A stretch of DNA of 64,000 bases from Turbatrix aceti (Eukaryota; Nematoda; Chromadorea; Rhabditida; Panagrolaimidae): NCBI GenBank assembly GCA_963969345.1, contig OZ017767.1, positions 11,724,471-11,788,470 on the forward strand, written 5' to 3'. Shown here piece by piece: positions 1 through 11,770 of this stretch (positions are counted from its first letter, which is position 1; each line of letters starts with the position of its first letter). The notes beneath the pieces are model-generated. The model did no database searches. It saw only the letters and a program-made list of their open reading frames with translations, and was not told the DNA's origin. The position numbers were made by a program, and so were the translations under genes.

Positions 1-3000
1 ATGAGCACGGTTCTGACGAAATTTCAACCGAAATTCTTGTCTCTGGTGACTCTGGTGTTTCATACGAATGGGTAGCCCCAGGCGAACGTCGTGAACGCAT
101 CACTCAACTTGAAGACTGGATTAACCGTCCGAAAGACACTCTGGAAGAGCCTGATATGGAATTCGATGCTCCACAGTTCACGGAAACCCTGGCAGACCTT
201 GGTGAATTTAGCGAAACCGATGCTGCTTCATTCTTGTGTGTTTTGGAACCCATTGGCGATCCAACAATGACGATTTCCTGGGAACACAATGGACATCCAA
301 TTCCGTTCTCCAACAGGATTCAGTCTTCTGAAGATTTCGGCGTAATCACTCTGAACATCAAGCATCTCATTGGACTCGACAGCGGCGAATACGTCTGTAT
401 TGCTCGTAACTCAAAGGGTGAAGCGCGGACTACAGGAAATATTGTTGTACAGTCTCTCGTTGATACCGAGGTCCCGACGATTGTTCAGGCCTTGAATGAG
501 AGCGTGGATGCCACGGAAGGCGAACTTGTTCACCTCGAAGCTCGTGTTGCACCCATTCAAGATCCTCGACTTAATGTTCAGTGGTACCGTAACGGAGCGC
601 TTCTGCAGGATGCAAACAGGTATAAGACCAACTTTGAATTTGGATTTGTGACTCTTGACATCCTGTATGCCTACGCCGAAGATACCGGTGACTACGAACT
701 CGTCGCAACCAACGACAAGGGAGAAGCCCGTACAAAGGCCCACGTCGTGGTCCTCGGCAAACCGTCCCTGGAGTTTGCACCGCAGGCTCCTGGCAGCCAC
801 GTCGAGCATTTGGAACACCACCTTCGGCAGTTCACTGATGCTGAAATTCTTCTGAAGCCTGAAGACGCCTATGATCCGGCGAATCCCAAAGCTCCTGAAT
901 TCAAGACCAAGCTGCTGAACGTCGGCGTCGAAGAAGGAAACTTTGCCCGATTCGAAGTTCAAGTCGCTCCGGTCAACGATCCTTACCTGAAGATCGAATG
1001 GTACAAGGACGCGAAACCTGTCCTGATTGGTCATCGCTTCAAGCAGACCAATGAATCCGGATTCGTGGCTCTTGACCTGCTCTACGCGCTTCCTGATGAT
1101 ACCGGCGAGTACGCTTGCGTGGCCACCAACCAACACGGACAGGCTCTCGTCACGGCAAAGCTTGCGTGTTCCGGCAAGAAGCACGTCATCACGCATAGCC
1201 AGATTCCTCAGGGCATTTTGGTCAGTGACATCAAGAAGGGCGGCCAAGAATCGCTTTACTGGACCGAAAGCTACGACGTTGACCAGCCTCGTCAAAAGGA
1301 GCCCCCGCAGTTCACGATTCGCCCTAGAAATGTCCAGGTGACAGAGTATCAGCCTGCGAGGTTTGAATGCGCTGTCACAGGCACTCCTCGTCCCCGTGTG
1401 CTATGGTACATCAACGGAAACCAGGCAATTCACGGTCATCGATGCAAGCTGCACTACGACGGTGTCCATTACCTGACGATTAACTCAGCCAAAATCAGCG
1501 ATGGCGGAGAGATCACAGTCATTGCCAAGAATTCTGAAGGCGAAGTACTGGCTTCCTCACTGCTGGATGTGTTCCAGCGAGATGATTTCCGTCAACAGGT
1601 TCTCAAATCTGCAGACCACGTCACGCAGGAAGAAGTCAAGGAGCGGGAACAACGATGGCAGGAAGAGACTCTCGGAACCCTTGGTGAAGCCTTCAAAAAG
1701 GCTCCCAAGCCGGATGGCTCCAAGCTCCTCCAAGTTGAACGCAGCAAGACCAAGTTCGACACTCTCGAAACCGACGAACTGAAGACGAAGTTCAGTCGCA
1801 ACAAGGCCCCAGGATACTACGAGAGGCTCAATTCCATCGGTCGTGAACCCAAGCAATTCGAAGGTCTCAAGCTCGAAGACGTTTCTCTCCGCCCTGGTCA
1901 AATCCAAAAGTACGAACCAAGCAAGGAAGAACTCGAAAAGATCAACCTTCGATCGGCTCCATCCGGGGACAAGAAGTCATCCGGTACCCCACCACCAGAA
2001 TGGACCAGCGCTCAGCTCGGCAAACCAGTCGGCAAAGTGATTCAGAAGGAAGCTCCGCCCGCGGAGGTTGTGGTCCCAGCACGTGATTTGATTCAGCTAA
2101 AGGCTGCCAAGCCAAAGCCTGCGGCCGAGTTGCCGGAAGCCGGAAAGGTGACCATTGCAACCGAACGTTCGAAACTTAAGCAGGTCGAACAGGGGCCTGT
2201 TCCTGAAAAAGAAAAGATTGTTCCGGCAAAAGATGAAGTACAGCTGAAGTCCAAGTTCCAACCCAAGACTGTCAAGACCGAGCATACTACATTGGAGGAA
2301 TCCAAGCTTAAGGATACCCCAGATATTGTCAAAAAAGAGCTGGAAAAAACCACAATTGCTAACAAGGTTGGTATTTTGTTTTGTTTTTTTTGTAACTTTT
2401 TTTGTTGTCATTTTTTGCACATTTGATTTTTTTGCGTTGATACAAAATTGTGTACTTTTTTTTGTGAGTTTCAGTTTTTGGTTTCTTACGGTAACTTTTT
2501 ATGGTGTTTTCCAGAATCACACATTTTTTTTTATCTTTTGTTTGTCAATAACAGGTTTCAAACTTGATAACATTTATTCCAGAACATTCTTCGGTACCAG
2601 TCATATCGTGAACATCGGGAACTGAATGACACGGGTTTGGTTGACAATAACTACCTGAGTGTTGACGTGGTAGAGAGTGGTGTTCAGCGTATTGAGTATG
2701 AATACAGTCCACGTGTTCGTGATAAGACGATTGCCTTTTCCATACGTCGATCGGTGTGTTTTCTGTTGTGTTTTGTTTTTCTGTTTCACAATTTTTGAAC
2801 CTTTGATGACCGTTTTTTTTCTTTAGCCCCAACCCACAAAGCATGGCGCGTCTCAAAAGACTCCGCCTACCATGCAGACCCAGCTCAAGCCCATCCAAGG
2901 CGAACTCGGTCGCGCTGCCAAGTTCCAGGTCACTTTCTCAGGTGATGCGCCGATTAATGTAAAGTGGTTCCACAACAACAAGGAATTGCGTTCAGCTTTT

Positions 3001-4468
3001 GACACTTTGGTACGAAAACATATACATAGTGTTATATTTGGTGCAAACACGGGGATGTTTTGTAGATCCGCACGACACCAACTGAATCCTCGCTTGATCT
3101 CACCAAGCTTAAGAAAGCACACGAAGGTGACTACACCTGCCGAGTTGAAAACGTTGCCGGTACGGTTGAGTCATCCGCGAATCTAATTGTCAATCCACCG
3201 ACTCTCCGTGGCATTGCACCTGATTTCCGCAGCCCCCTCGCTGACCAACGAGTCTCTCAAGGCGAAACTGCCCGATTTGCCGCGGCCATCTTTGGCGAAC
3301 CAAAGCCAGCCATTGCTTGGTTCAAGGACGGCAAACCGCTGCCGAACGAAGATCGCTATCACATTTCGCAGGACGACCGAGAATCTGTCCTCGAGATCAG
3401 TGACGTGCGTGCTTCTGATTCGGGTGTCTACGAGGTTGTCGCGAAGAATGCCGGTGGTGAGGCCCGTAACAAGGCTAAGCTCAACATCATCTTGGCAAAG
3501 ACTGGCAAAGCCGCAACGCTCGGTCCAAACCTTGAAGCTCCTAAGCTGTTGTCGCAGATTCAGCCCATCATTGCCCAGGAAGGTGGAGCCGCTGAGTTCC
3601 GTGCTAAGTATTCCGGCGAGCCTGAGCCAACCATCAGATGGTACCATAACAACGAACCGGTTAAGCTCGGTGATCACATCGTAGCCGGAGTCGAAAACGG
3701 CGAAGCATGGCTCAAGATTCAGGGTGTACTGCCGGATGATTCTGCGGATTACAAGATTGAAGCTAGCAATACTGCTGGCAAGGCTGCTGCTACCGCTAAT
3801 ATTATTGTTAAATGTAAGATTTTGGTTTTTTTTGTGATGTTACGTTTTTATTTCAGCAAAGACCGGAGCAACGATTGCCCCGCCTAAGCCAGGCACTGCG
3901 GCTGCGAATGGCACAGCCAAGGTAACTCCTGGCAAGCCCGGTGTCAAGACAGCTGCACCTGCTCAAGCCGCTGCCACTTCAGGCAAAACAGGCACCAAGC
4001 AGAATGCTGCCCGGACCACAGCTACGACTGCTGCAGGAGCTCCAGGAAAACCCGGCACAAAGCCAGCAGGTAGCGCGAAGATATTCGGCGTCAAGGGCAA
4101 GGCTGCTGGCGCTGCAGCCGCACAGGTCAAAGACCCCGCACCCCAGTTCATCGCGGAGCTCAAACCCATTGATGCCAAGGCAGGAGAAAATGTCAAATTC
4201 GTTGCTGAGTTCTCCGGCGAACCACTTCCTACCGTTTCTTGGCACTTCAATGGACGACCGCTTCATGGTGGAAGAAATTACAAAGTTTGTCTCAGACAAT
4301 GGGTTGCAGGAGTAATTTGTGTTCTTTTAGATCTCAACCGACGGAAACAAAGCCATCCTTGAAATCCCCCAAGTTCTTCCCCTGACGACTGGCACGTACA
4401 AGGTGTCGCTCAAAAATGCTTCAGGAACAGCCTCGTCTGAAGCCAAGCTTGCAATCAAAAGTAGGTAG
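1..4468 (+). CDS. ketn-1: Kettin-like giant muscle Ig protein, C-terminal part (5' end outside window)
   Basis: The gene is already open at base 3 and runs through six exons: 3-2366, 2583-2753, 2827-3009, 3066-3813, 3857-4284 and 4331-4468 (TAG 4466-4468). All junctions have GT..AG and keep phase. About eight Ig domains are visible. Four lie in the first exon and follow the kettin pattern: PxxDPxLxIEWY, then DFGxVxLDI and DTGEYxCxATNxxGxA. A charged, probably disordered stretch of roughly 300 residues follows, then four more Ig domains separated by a Gly/Ala/Pro/Thr-rich linker near 3870-4130. Kettins are thin-filament proteins that bind F-actin through arrays of Ig domains and linkers near the Z-disc or dense body. 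The assignment rests on the DP-containing Ig consensus; this could instead be a kettin-like portion of another giant gene. The last codons contain a donor-like AAAA|GTAGGT overlapping the stop, so alternative splicing beyond it is possible. Confidence 0.8.
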
Positions 4469-5723
4469 ACTGCCTAGAGTCCAGCAGTCTCTGTCGATAC
4501 GCCTGTGCCAACGATATCATCATTATGCGAACACAAAAAAGTATTGTAGCGAGAAAAGAAAAAAAATGATACGAATTCAACAAGACCGATGTTCTTCTCT
4601 AAACAAAGTGTTCTCCTTTTCTTCTCCTCACAGTGTTCCCTTATCCCTCACAACACACTGTGTCCCCTGATTTTGATTTTTTTGCCGTGTGATGCACGAT
4701 ACCCTGCACCAATTTCTTTCTGCCTTTTTTCTACCTTCTTCAGCTGTCTTCTTTTTCATGACTTCTGACGTGTCAAATCCAAGTGAATTTTTTAGATCAA
4801 AATAATGATTTTTTTAGAAACGATGTACGATGACGCTAGTCAATTCGAATTTTCTTCATCAGTCACGGTTTTATTTTTTGACATCAGCTAGTCGGTAATT
4901 TATTTGTAAAAATTGGTTTATTTTTTTGTTTGAAAATTTGCCTCAGAAAGGATAAAAAAATATTCTTTGCTGCTGAATGAATTTTTTATATTTTTTGGAC
5001 GAATTTGAAACTAAAAAAACATTTTTTGTTGAAATATATGCGACACGGTGACTATTTGAATACTTCTTTGCAAATTTAAAAATGATCAATTTTTTTGTTG
5101 CTGCTAAATTGATTATTTGAACAAAAATCATTGCAAGAAAACAAAACGTTGCCGTGTCTTTGATAAAAATTTGTATTTGCTCAATAAGACCCATGGAATC
5201 ATTGCTGCTACATAGAATCATTTGTAATAGCTGACTGCTTTGTCGTCTGCTTTATTGCCGAAAATTTCTTATACTATGAGTATGCCTTATTTTTCTTTTT
5301 TTGCTGCCTGAAATTACTACGAATTTTTTTATACTTCGTTATTATTATTTTTCATAAATTTTGTATTAATTGTAGTTTGAAAGGTTGGGGATATCAAGAA
5401 ATTTAGACATTTACACCTACGTGGACATCATTTGTGCCTCCTAACATCTGGTCTAATGATAACTAACCACTGAGTAATGGTGAAATAAATAAATAAAATA
5501 AATCAAGAAATTTGTGCAGATGGCAGAAATGGAGGCCGTTGTCATAAAACCAATTTTTTGAAAAAAAACAATTGGATTTAAAAAAAAAGGGAAATTTGTG
5601 TAATAAAAAAAATTACAACACTTGGAAAAAACAAACAATAATGCGATGTTGAAAATCATTTTTGCATAAGTCGTCACTGCCATCGGAGGATAAAACAACC
5701 AATCCGATAGCATTCTCGTCATC
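4469..5723. other. Intergenic: kettin 3' UTR and upstream region of GNAT A
   Basis: Very AT-rich with long T and A runs. No reading frame with coding character was seen. It should contain the kettin 3' UTR and the promoter of the first acetyltransferase gene. The only distinctive piece is the short dispersed repeat at 5434-5495. Confidence 0.6.
5434..5495 (+). repeat. Dispersed repeat ending in (AAAT)n, probable non-LTR retrotransposon tail
   Basis: About 50 bp starting GTGCCTCCTAACATCTGG and ending in AAATAAATAAATAAA is nearly identical to 44783-44856. A shared unique block followed by a short tandem A-rich tail is typical of 5'-truncated LINE or SINE copies. No upstream element sequence is shared beyond this block. 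Confidence 0.6.
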
Positions 5724-6665
5724 ATGTATCGACAGATTTCTTCCGCTATTACAGCACTGTCCCGTCTAGGGATCGTGCCAAAAGTCCCCATAACTACTTT
5801 TCAGTCACTTCAATTTGATTTCGTCTCGCGCTACTCTTCCAAGGTGATTTCTCCGCCGCCCCCGTCAATCAGAATTCAGACAGCAGACAGAGCTAAGCAC
5901 TACGATCAGTGTTACAATATCATGCTCAATGAATTTGTCAAGCATGAACCGCTTGCCAGGTACCTTGGTCCTTCAGAAAACTACGCGGCACTCCTCAAGG
6001 ATGTTCTTGACCAATCCATCGACCAGCCATGGAACTTGATGTCTTTTGATGGAGACAAGATGATCGGTCTTTACACAAATTACGTCGTTGATTACAACCC
6101 TCCAGTGCCGAAAAACGTCAAGATGCCTTTGGAACCTAATTTTGACCTAACTAAAAGTCAGTTTTTTTGTTCATTAAGATAAATTTATTTTCATTTTTAG
6201 GTATCAAAAACGCCAGTTACAAAAACGCGTGTGAAAACACGTTTAAAGCAGTGTTGGACGAAGTTGAGCGTGAATATACCCGGTTTATTCCCGGATGCAA
6301 ACGTCTTCTAAAATCAAACTTTGTCCTGGTGAAACCTGAGTATCAAACGTGAGTTGACAATTGATTTTGACAATATCAAAGTACTTTAAATGTTTTTCAG
6401 ATCTCGTATTGGCTCCCAACTCGTCCAGCGGACATTGGAACTGGCACGTAAAGAGAAGTGCGATTACGTTGTGGCTGTCTTTTCTGCGGTAGCTTCAACT
6501 AAAATTGGCCGCAGACAAGGATTTAATTTTGTCAAAACATTGCCGTTGGAAAAGTTTCACGCAAATGGTCGCCCTCTCTTTGCCTTTCCCAGGTTTCACG
6601 ATGGCAACGATGCACTTCGACTTGGTGTTTTGGACCTGAGAAAGAAGAAAGAACGCAAACAATAG
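5724..6665 (+). CDS. GNAT-family N-acetyltransferase, copy A
   Basis: Three exons (5724-6156, 6201-6348, 6401-6665) give 281 residues. It is the first of four related genes (A, B, C, D) with the same intron positions and phases. It resembles arylalkylamine/dopamine N-acetyltransferase-like GNAT proteins: an N-terminal IxxAxxAKHYDQCYxIM helix, a central FDGDKMIG strand, then RIGSQL at the start of the last exon, which fits the acetyl-CoA-binding motif A (Q/R-x-x-G-x-G/A). The end is ASTKIGRRQGF and a charged tail. The first 40 residues are Ser/Arg-rich, without a clear signal peptide. The substrate cannot be told from sequence; small amines are typical of the family. A is the most diverged of the four copies. 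Intron 1 is only 44 bp. Confidence 0.8.
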
Positions 6666-7194
6666 ACAATGAATGAACTTGTTAAGAGGCATGCGACAGG
6701 ATTTAGGAACAAAGGGGAAACGAGGACAAGTCTTTTTTACACTTTTAAATATTTTGAGCCAGAATTGTTCCCCACCACCAAAAACGTTTAAATCTGCGAT
6801 ACACGGATTTTTAAAACCATCGGATTTTGTAATTCTGGATTCTTAAAGGCTTTTGATAAAAATTGATGGCTGAAAATTTTTTTAGGGGGTTTGCATAGAC
6901 GGAGAGGAGAACACGAAGTTGTAATTAAAATTTTTTTACCATTACGGTAAGTGCCACTTTTAGGCTAAAATTTATGGTTTTTTGCCACCACAGATTGGGT
7001 TTTCAGAGGTGCCAACAATGGCATAGCCTATCTTTTTCCCCTTGTTTTGACGCGTCGAATGGGGTAACGCATACAACAAAGGAGTGACCGCAATGAGGTC
7101 ATCCATAGGCATTTATGATGGGTTAAAACCCCTATTATTTTGTAATCGCCTAAAAAATTATCGCATATGGAAATTTTTTCTTCGATAAAAAATA
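6666..7194. other. Intergenic spacer between GNAT A and GNAT B
   Basis: AT-rich, with no open frame of coding character. Contains the GNAT A 3' UTR; no canonical AATAAA was seen close to its stop. Confidence 0.5.
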
Positions 7195-7263
7195 TTAGCA
7201 TAAAAAACACTTCATAGAACGGCACAATTTTTCAAACGGGCATTTTTTACGTGGATCGTGGTA
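7195..7263 (+). promoter_or_regulatory. Conserved upstream block of GNAT B
   Basis: The roughly 70 bp before the start codon are shared with GNAT C (8783-8857) and, across the LTR element, with GNAT D (11971-11998 plus 17521-17574). Common parts are ATAAAAAATATT followed by a CACTTCAYAGAACGGCAC block and a CGGGCATTTTT or CCGGCATTTT box about 15 bp before the ATG. Such conservation may reflect core promoter and 5' UTR function or simply recent duplication. Confidence 0.5.
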
Positions 7264-8209
7264 ATGCACCGACGGATTGCTTCGACCTTTACAGAGTTTT
7301 CTCGTCGTAGGATTGTGCCTGGGGCACAGACGACTGCCTATCAGCCATTTCGTCTTGATGCGGTTTCGCATTATTCCTCCATCGGATCAAAGGCCACTCC
7401 GCCGTTGCCTCCGTCGATCAGAATCGAGATAGCCGACAATGTCAAGCACTACGATCAGTGTTACAATATTTTGGTTAATCTATTCGCCAAGAATGAACCC
7501 TTGGCTAAGTATCTTGGCACCCCAGAAAAGTACGCGGACATCATCAAGGACGTTCTCGACTTATCCGTCGACCAACCGTGCAACGTGGTTGCTTTTGATG
7601 GGGACAAGATGATTGGACTTTGTACGGGCTACTTCGTTGATTACAAGCCTCCGGTGCCAGAGAATATTGAGCGATCATATGCACCTAACTTTGACCTCAC
7701 TGAAAGTCAGTTCCCACGATGTTTGATTCAAAAAAAAATTTGGCTTTTAGGCATCAAAAACGCTGGTTATAAATACGATTGCGCAAACACAATTGCTGCA
7801 GTACTCGGCGAAACCGAGCGTGAAATGGAACGCTTTCTTCCAGGATGCAAGCGCGTTATGAAACCAATGATCATAGTGGTGGATCCAGAGTACAAAGCGT
7901 AAGTGGTCGAGTTGTACCAAAAAAAGCACATGCACCGATTACAGATACCGTATCGGTCCGCGAATCATAGAACTGGGAATGGAAATCTCACGCAGATTGC
8001 ATTGCGACTACGCCGTCGGCTTTTTTACTGCTTTAGCGTCGACAAAGATTTATGGAAGAAGGGGATATGAATTTGTCAAAACGCTGCCGTTAGAAAAGTT
8101 TCACGCAAATGGTCATCCTATTTTTGGCAAGGATACTCTTCCTGATGGAAATGATGCAATTCGACTTGGTATTTATGACTTGCGAAAAGAGAAACATTGT
8201 AAGCATTGA
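7264..8209 (+). CDS. GNAT-family N-acetyltransferase, copy B
   Basis: Exons 7264-7705, 7751-7898 and 7945-8209 give 284 residues. The ATG at 7264 is chosen because it aligns with the MYRRIAST start of copies C and D (here MHRRIAST). Intron 1 is 45 bp, a multiple of three without a stop, so retention would insert 15 residues without breaking the frame. The motif-A region reads RIGPRIIEL rather than RIGSQL, a change in the acetyl-CoA pyrophosphate-binding loop that could alter activity. The rest follows the family: FDGDKMIG, the ALASTKIYGRRGYEFVK region, and the shared LEKFHANG block near the end. A polyadenylation signal AATAAA lies at 8227-8232, 17 bp after the stop. Substrate unknown. Confidence 0.8.
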
Positions 8210-8782
8210 TAGTGGTAATTTTTGAAAATAAAATAACATCTTTTGGAATTTGTGCCAGTTTTTAAACTGAATTTGTGGCATAAATACAACGATACCAGAA
8301 TATGAGGTGCCCCGAAAATGATTATACAGATGAAAAAATCTAATTTGTCGATACATTTGCGGTACGCGCGTGAAATTGCTTTACACCAAGCTACACAGGT
8401 GTACAATGAGCTGTTTTACACCTTCACACCAGTTGCGTGTTGTGCCAAAAAAAATCGTAAAAGATGTAAGACGCATCTACCTAAATCGTCGACGCATTAA
8501 GCCGATTGCATTCAAAGCAACAATCAATATTGTAAAACAACGGCGAGCTCGACTAAAGTTAATCGTACAAACTTGGAAGAGAAGGGAAAGTTATGGTGTA
8601 ACCTCGGTGTATTAGTTATGCAAAGTGCGTGCGTGTATGCTTTCTTTTGTTTCACCGACACACAGATACACCAGACACAGCATGTTTGTTGTCGTGGTCA
8701 CAAAAGGTGTCAACGGCACACTAGGTTTGCGCATAGGCCTATGCGTAAATTATAATACACTTTCTGCACACGTAAATTTTTT
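8210..8782. other. Intergenic spacer between GNAT B and GNAT C
   Basis: Starts with the GNAT B polyadenylation signal and then shows no coding character. It is more GC-balanced than neighbouring spacers around 8400-8750. No RNA gene was recognised. Confidence 0.45.
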
Positions 8783-8857
8783 TTCTATAAAAATATTTGC
8801 ATAAAAAACACTTCACAGAACGGCACAATTTTTTCAAACCGGCATTTTCACGTAGCC
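8783..8857 (+). promoter_or_regulatory. Conserved upstream block of GNAT C, holding the empty LTR target site
   Basis: Matches the block before GNAT B. It also carries AAAAC at 8805-8809, the same 5 bp that flank both ends of the LTR element upstream of GNAT D. This copy therefore shows the state of the promoter before that insertion. Confidence 0.65.
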
Positions 8858-9812
8858 ATGTATCGACGGATTGCTTCGACCTTTACAGAGTTTTCTCGTC
8901 GGGGGATTGTGCCTGGAGCAAAGACGACTGCATATCAGTCTTTTCGTCTTGATGCGGTTTCGCATTATTCCTCCGTCGGATCAAAGGCCACTCCGCCGTT
9001 GCCTCCGTCGATCAGAATCGAGATAGCCAACAAGGCCAAGCATTACGATCAGTGCTACGAAATCTTGTACAAGGGGTTCGTCAAGCATGAACCATTGGCC
9101 AAATATCTTGGACCCCCAGAAAAGTATGCGGAACTCATAAAGGATGTTCTCGACCAATCCATTGACCAGCCGTGCAACTTGGTTGTTTTTGATGGCGATA
9201 AGATGATTGGCATTTTTGCAAGCTACGTCGTTGATTACGAACCTCCGATACCGAAGAAAATTGAGGGGGAGTACGTTCCTACTTTTGATCTTACCGAGAG
9301 TCAGTTTTTTGAAATGCATTTAAAAAAAAAATTGCATTTTAGGTATCAAAAAGGTAGGTTATAAAAACAACTGTGAAAACACGATTGTTGCACTGCTCGA
9401 TGAAGCGGAGCGCGATAAGGAACGCTTTATTCCGGGTTGCCGGCGTCTTATGAAGTCAAATGTCATAATGGTTGAACCAGAGTATAAAAAGTGAGTTGTC
9501 GTGTTGTAAAAAATGAACAAGCATGTTTTTTTCAGATACCGTATCGGTTCACAACTCTTCGATCTGAAAATGGAAATTTCGCGCAGATTTCATTGTGACT
9601 ATCATTTGTGTGTTCTTACTGCGCTGGCGTCGACAAAGATTTTTGAAAGGAAGGGATACCAAATTGTTCAAAAACTGCCATTGGAAAAGTTTCACGCAAA
9701 CGGTTGCCCTATTTTTGGCAAAGATACTCTTCCCGATGGCAACGATTCAATTCGACTTGGTATCTATGACTTCCGAAAGGAGAAAAAATGCAAGTGCGGC
9801 AAGAAGCACTGA
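8858..9812 (+). CDS. GNAT-family N-acetyltransferase, copy C
   Basis: Exons 8858-9299, 9343-9490 and 9536-9812 give 288 residues. It is nearly identical to copy D (17575-18529) at a constant offset of 8717 bp; only a handful of single-base differences were seen, some silent or intronic. Motif A is RIGSQLFDL, and the N-terminal helix contains AKHYDQCYEIL. The C-terminus has a Lys/Cys tail (KEKKCKCGKKH) absent from A and B. It is followed tail-to-tail, 93 bp downstream, by the 3' end of a minus-strand DGAT2-like gene, exactly as copy D is. C and D may be two alleles of one gene placed separately in the assembly. Confidence 0.8.
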
Positions 9813-9905
9813 AAAAGGGAAATCATTCATTAAGCAGTAAACTAATTTTTTTTGGACGTTTCATTCAAAAATTTTATTTGAAAAAATTTTAAACAAAAAA
9901 ATCTG

Positions 9906-10173
9906 TTAAATAATGTTCAGGTGTTTTTCGGCAGGGATCCCGTATTTCTGTTTGTGCTCTTCAAATAGGTTGACGAGAGTGTTGACATATTTTTCGTGCG
10001 CGGCGTCGATCATTTCTTGGGAGGGATTTAGGTCGTGGCCGGGGTCAATTGGGGGTCCAACTGGAAAAAAATAAATTTTTATTTCCCCAACTGAAAATTT
10101 TGAAAGATGTTTTCAAAAAAGCTTACCAACGGTTACAATCTTAGACGGCATGGGCAAAAATCCAAAATAATGA
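9906..10173 (-). pseudogene. DGAT2-like acyltransferase, 3' fragment
   Basis: Encodes only the last part of a DGAT2-family protein: the exon-2 tail (10127-10173, ending PMPSKIVTVG) and the terminal exon (9906-10060, PIDPGHDLNPSQEMIDAAH to the stop). It equals 18623-18890 of the fuller copy. Upstream (rightward) it runs into half of a foldback element at 10179-10644 and then jumps to a plus-strand DGAT2 fragment. As assembled it cannot make an acyltransferase, because the HPHG catalytic region is missing. Confidence 0.75.
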
Positions 10174-10178
10174 TTAAA

Positions 10179-10644
10179 AGCCTGTCTGTGACAGGATTTT
10201 GGACCGGCGACCCCGTGAAAAAAAAAACCTCAAATGTTTTTAACCAAGGTTGTAGGCCCCCTTGAGGGATTGTTAAAAAAAAATATAAAAAATTTTTCAG
10301 ATGCCGGATTCTTAAGAGGCTTCTGAACTGTTTTTTTGTTCTGATTTTTCAACCAACTTCTTTATTGAAGCAAAAATCTGAATAAAATCATACAACTGTA
10401 TTTTGGCACGAGGAATCGATTGCCGTATTCAGATTTCCCAAAAAACATCTGACTCTCCCGCAATTATCGATTTTCTGTTTTCTTCGTCACTTTTTTGGCC
10501 AAAACATGTGTATGCTGTTCGATAGGGAGGGCAAGACCTACCCTATCTTAAAGCCCGTTTTTTTTGCTACAAGATGGAAAAAAACACAAAAAAAAATATG
10601 TCGCTCTCGGTGACCAAAACAGGGAAAAACCATCAAAATGGTCA
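10179..10644. repeat. Left arm of a foldback element (half copy)
   Basis: Corresponds to 18896-19361, the left arm of the complete inverted-repeat element. The copy stops at the palindrome centre (after CATCAAAATGGTCA), and the next few bases lead into unrelated DGAT2 exon sequence. Breakage at a palindrome centre is expected of deletion or of an assembly join. Confidence 0.7.
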
Positions 10645-10650
10645 ATGGTC

Positions 10651-10933
10651 TTATCCGAAAAATTCAGTGTTTCATTAAATCGCACACTACGTTTCCACCC
10701 GCAATTCTCAATGGCATTGGCATGTTTAATAACATTTTTGGATGGTATCCTATTCCGACCAAGCTTATTACAGTTGGTGAGTTTTTTTATTTATTTCATT
10801 TTTCGATTTTTGTTTGAAATTTCTTTTTTTTAATATTTTTATTTTAAAACGTATTTGTTTACAATTAGTCGGAGCCCCAATTGACCCCGGCCACGACGCA
10901 AATCCATCCCAAGAAATGATCGATGCCGCGCAC
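10651..10933 (+). pseudogene. DGAT2-like acyltransferase fragment, plus strand
   Basis: Identical to 22428-22710: the later part of exon 2 (10651-10776) and the first 65 bp of exon 3 (10869-10933, up to the GCGCAC target site). It lacks the start, the membrane segments and the HPHG motif, and runs into the same MITE-like insertion as the fuller gene. It is either the tail of a second allele or the product of a rearrangement. Confidence 0.75.
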
Positions 10934-11770
10934 ACAGCATTCACTTTCGCGTCAATCGAGCGTGAAAATGCATTCATTTGCGCATATAGTGTTGACTTTG
11001 GCAGCTTCGCGCATTGGCATTTTTAAATTGTTAGTGACGGCATCTGCTATAATGACTAGAGCAAGTCCTGAACTTTCAAACAAGCCACCAACGGCACGAA
11101 AACGTTGATTTTTGGCACAGCTACGGTGATTTCCACTTTCGATTTTAAATCGTCGATTGCGGCCGTGTATGGCAATAACTAAACAATCTGGTCAACAGAA
11201 AGTTCCATCAGGTTGGTGTCAGTCGATATAGCCAAGGGCCGTTTGCTGAACATCGAAGAGGACCGAGATTCCTCACAAAAACTGTTTTACCCTATAAAAA
11301 CGATCTGTTTGCTTTTTGTGCTCATGCAAAATTGGAGAACTTTCTTTTTAGGAGTGCGTGTTTTTGATAATTTGTGCGAATGCGTGCGCATTTTTATAGG
11401 GTAAAACAGTTTTTGTGAGGAATCTCGGTCCTATTCGATGTTCAGCAAACGGCCCTTGGCTATATCGACTGACACCAACCTGATGGAACTTTCTGTTGAC
11501 CCGATTGTTCAGTTTTAGCCTTACACGGCTGCAATCGACGGCTCAAATTTTTTACTTGAAAAGGCTGCAACTATGGCAAAACTGAACATTTTTAGGTCAT
11601 CGAGGGCTTGTTTGGAAGTTCAGGACATGTCTTATTCATTTCCCTAGATGCCGTCTCTAAGAATTCAAAAATGCCATTGCGCGAAGCTGCCAAAGTCAAC
11701 ACTATAAGTGCGAATGAACGCGCTCATTTTTTTTTCGATTGTCGCAAAATAAGGGGAAAGTGAATGCTGC
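10934..11770. mobile_element. Foldback/MITE-like element, copy 1, truncated by gap
   Basis: Identical to 22711-23547. The ends are inverted repeats starting ACAGCATTCACTTTCG. Internally, a block around 11200-11510 reads as a near-perfect palindrome (CCAAGGGCCGTTTGC ... GCAAACGGCCCTTGG). No transposase frame is present, so it is non-autonomous. The right end meets the N gap. Confidence 0.65.

Noticed and set aside
411..1295. 294-codon minus-strand frame
   Set aside because: Antisense to continuous kettin Ig coding sequence with clear domain pattern on the plus strand.
10768..10977. Short minus-strand frame (and its copy at 22545-22754)
   Set aside because: Antisense across a DGAT2 intron, exon and MITE end; no independent support.
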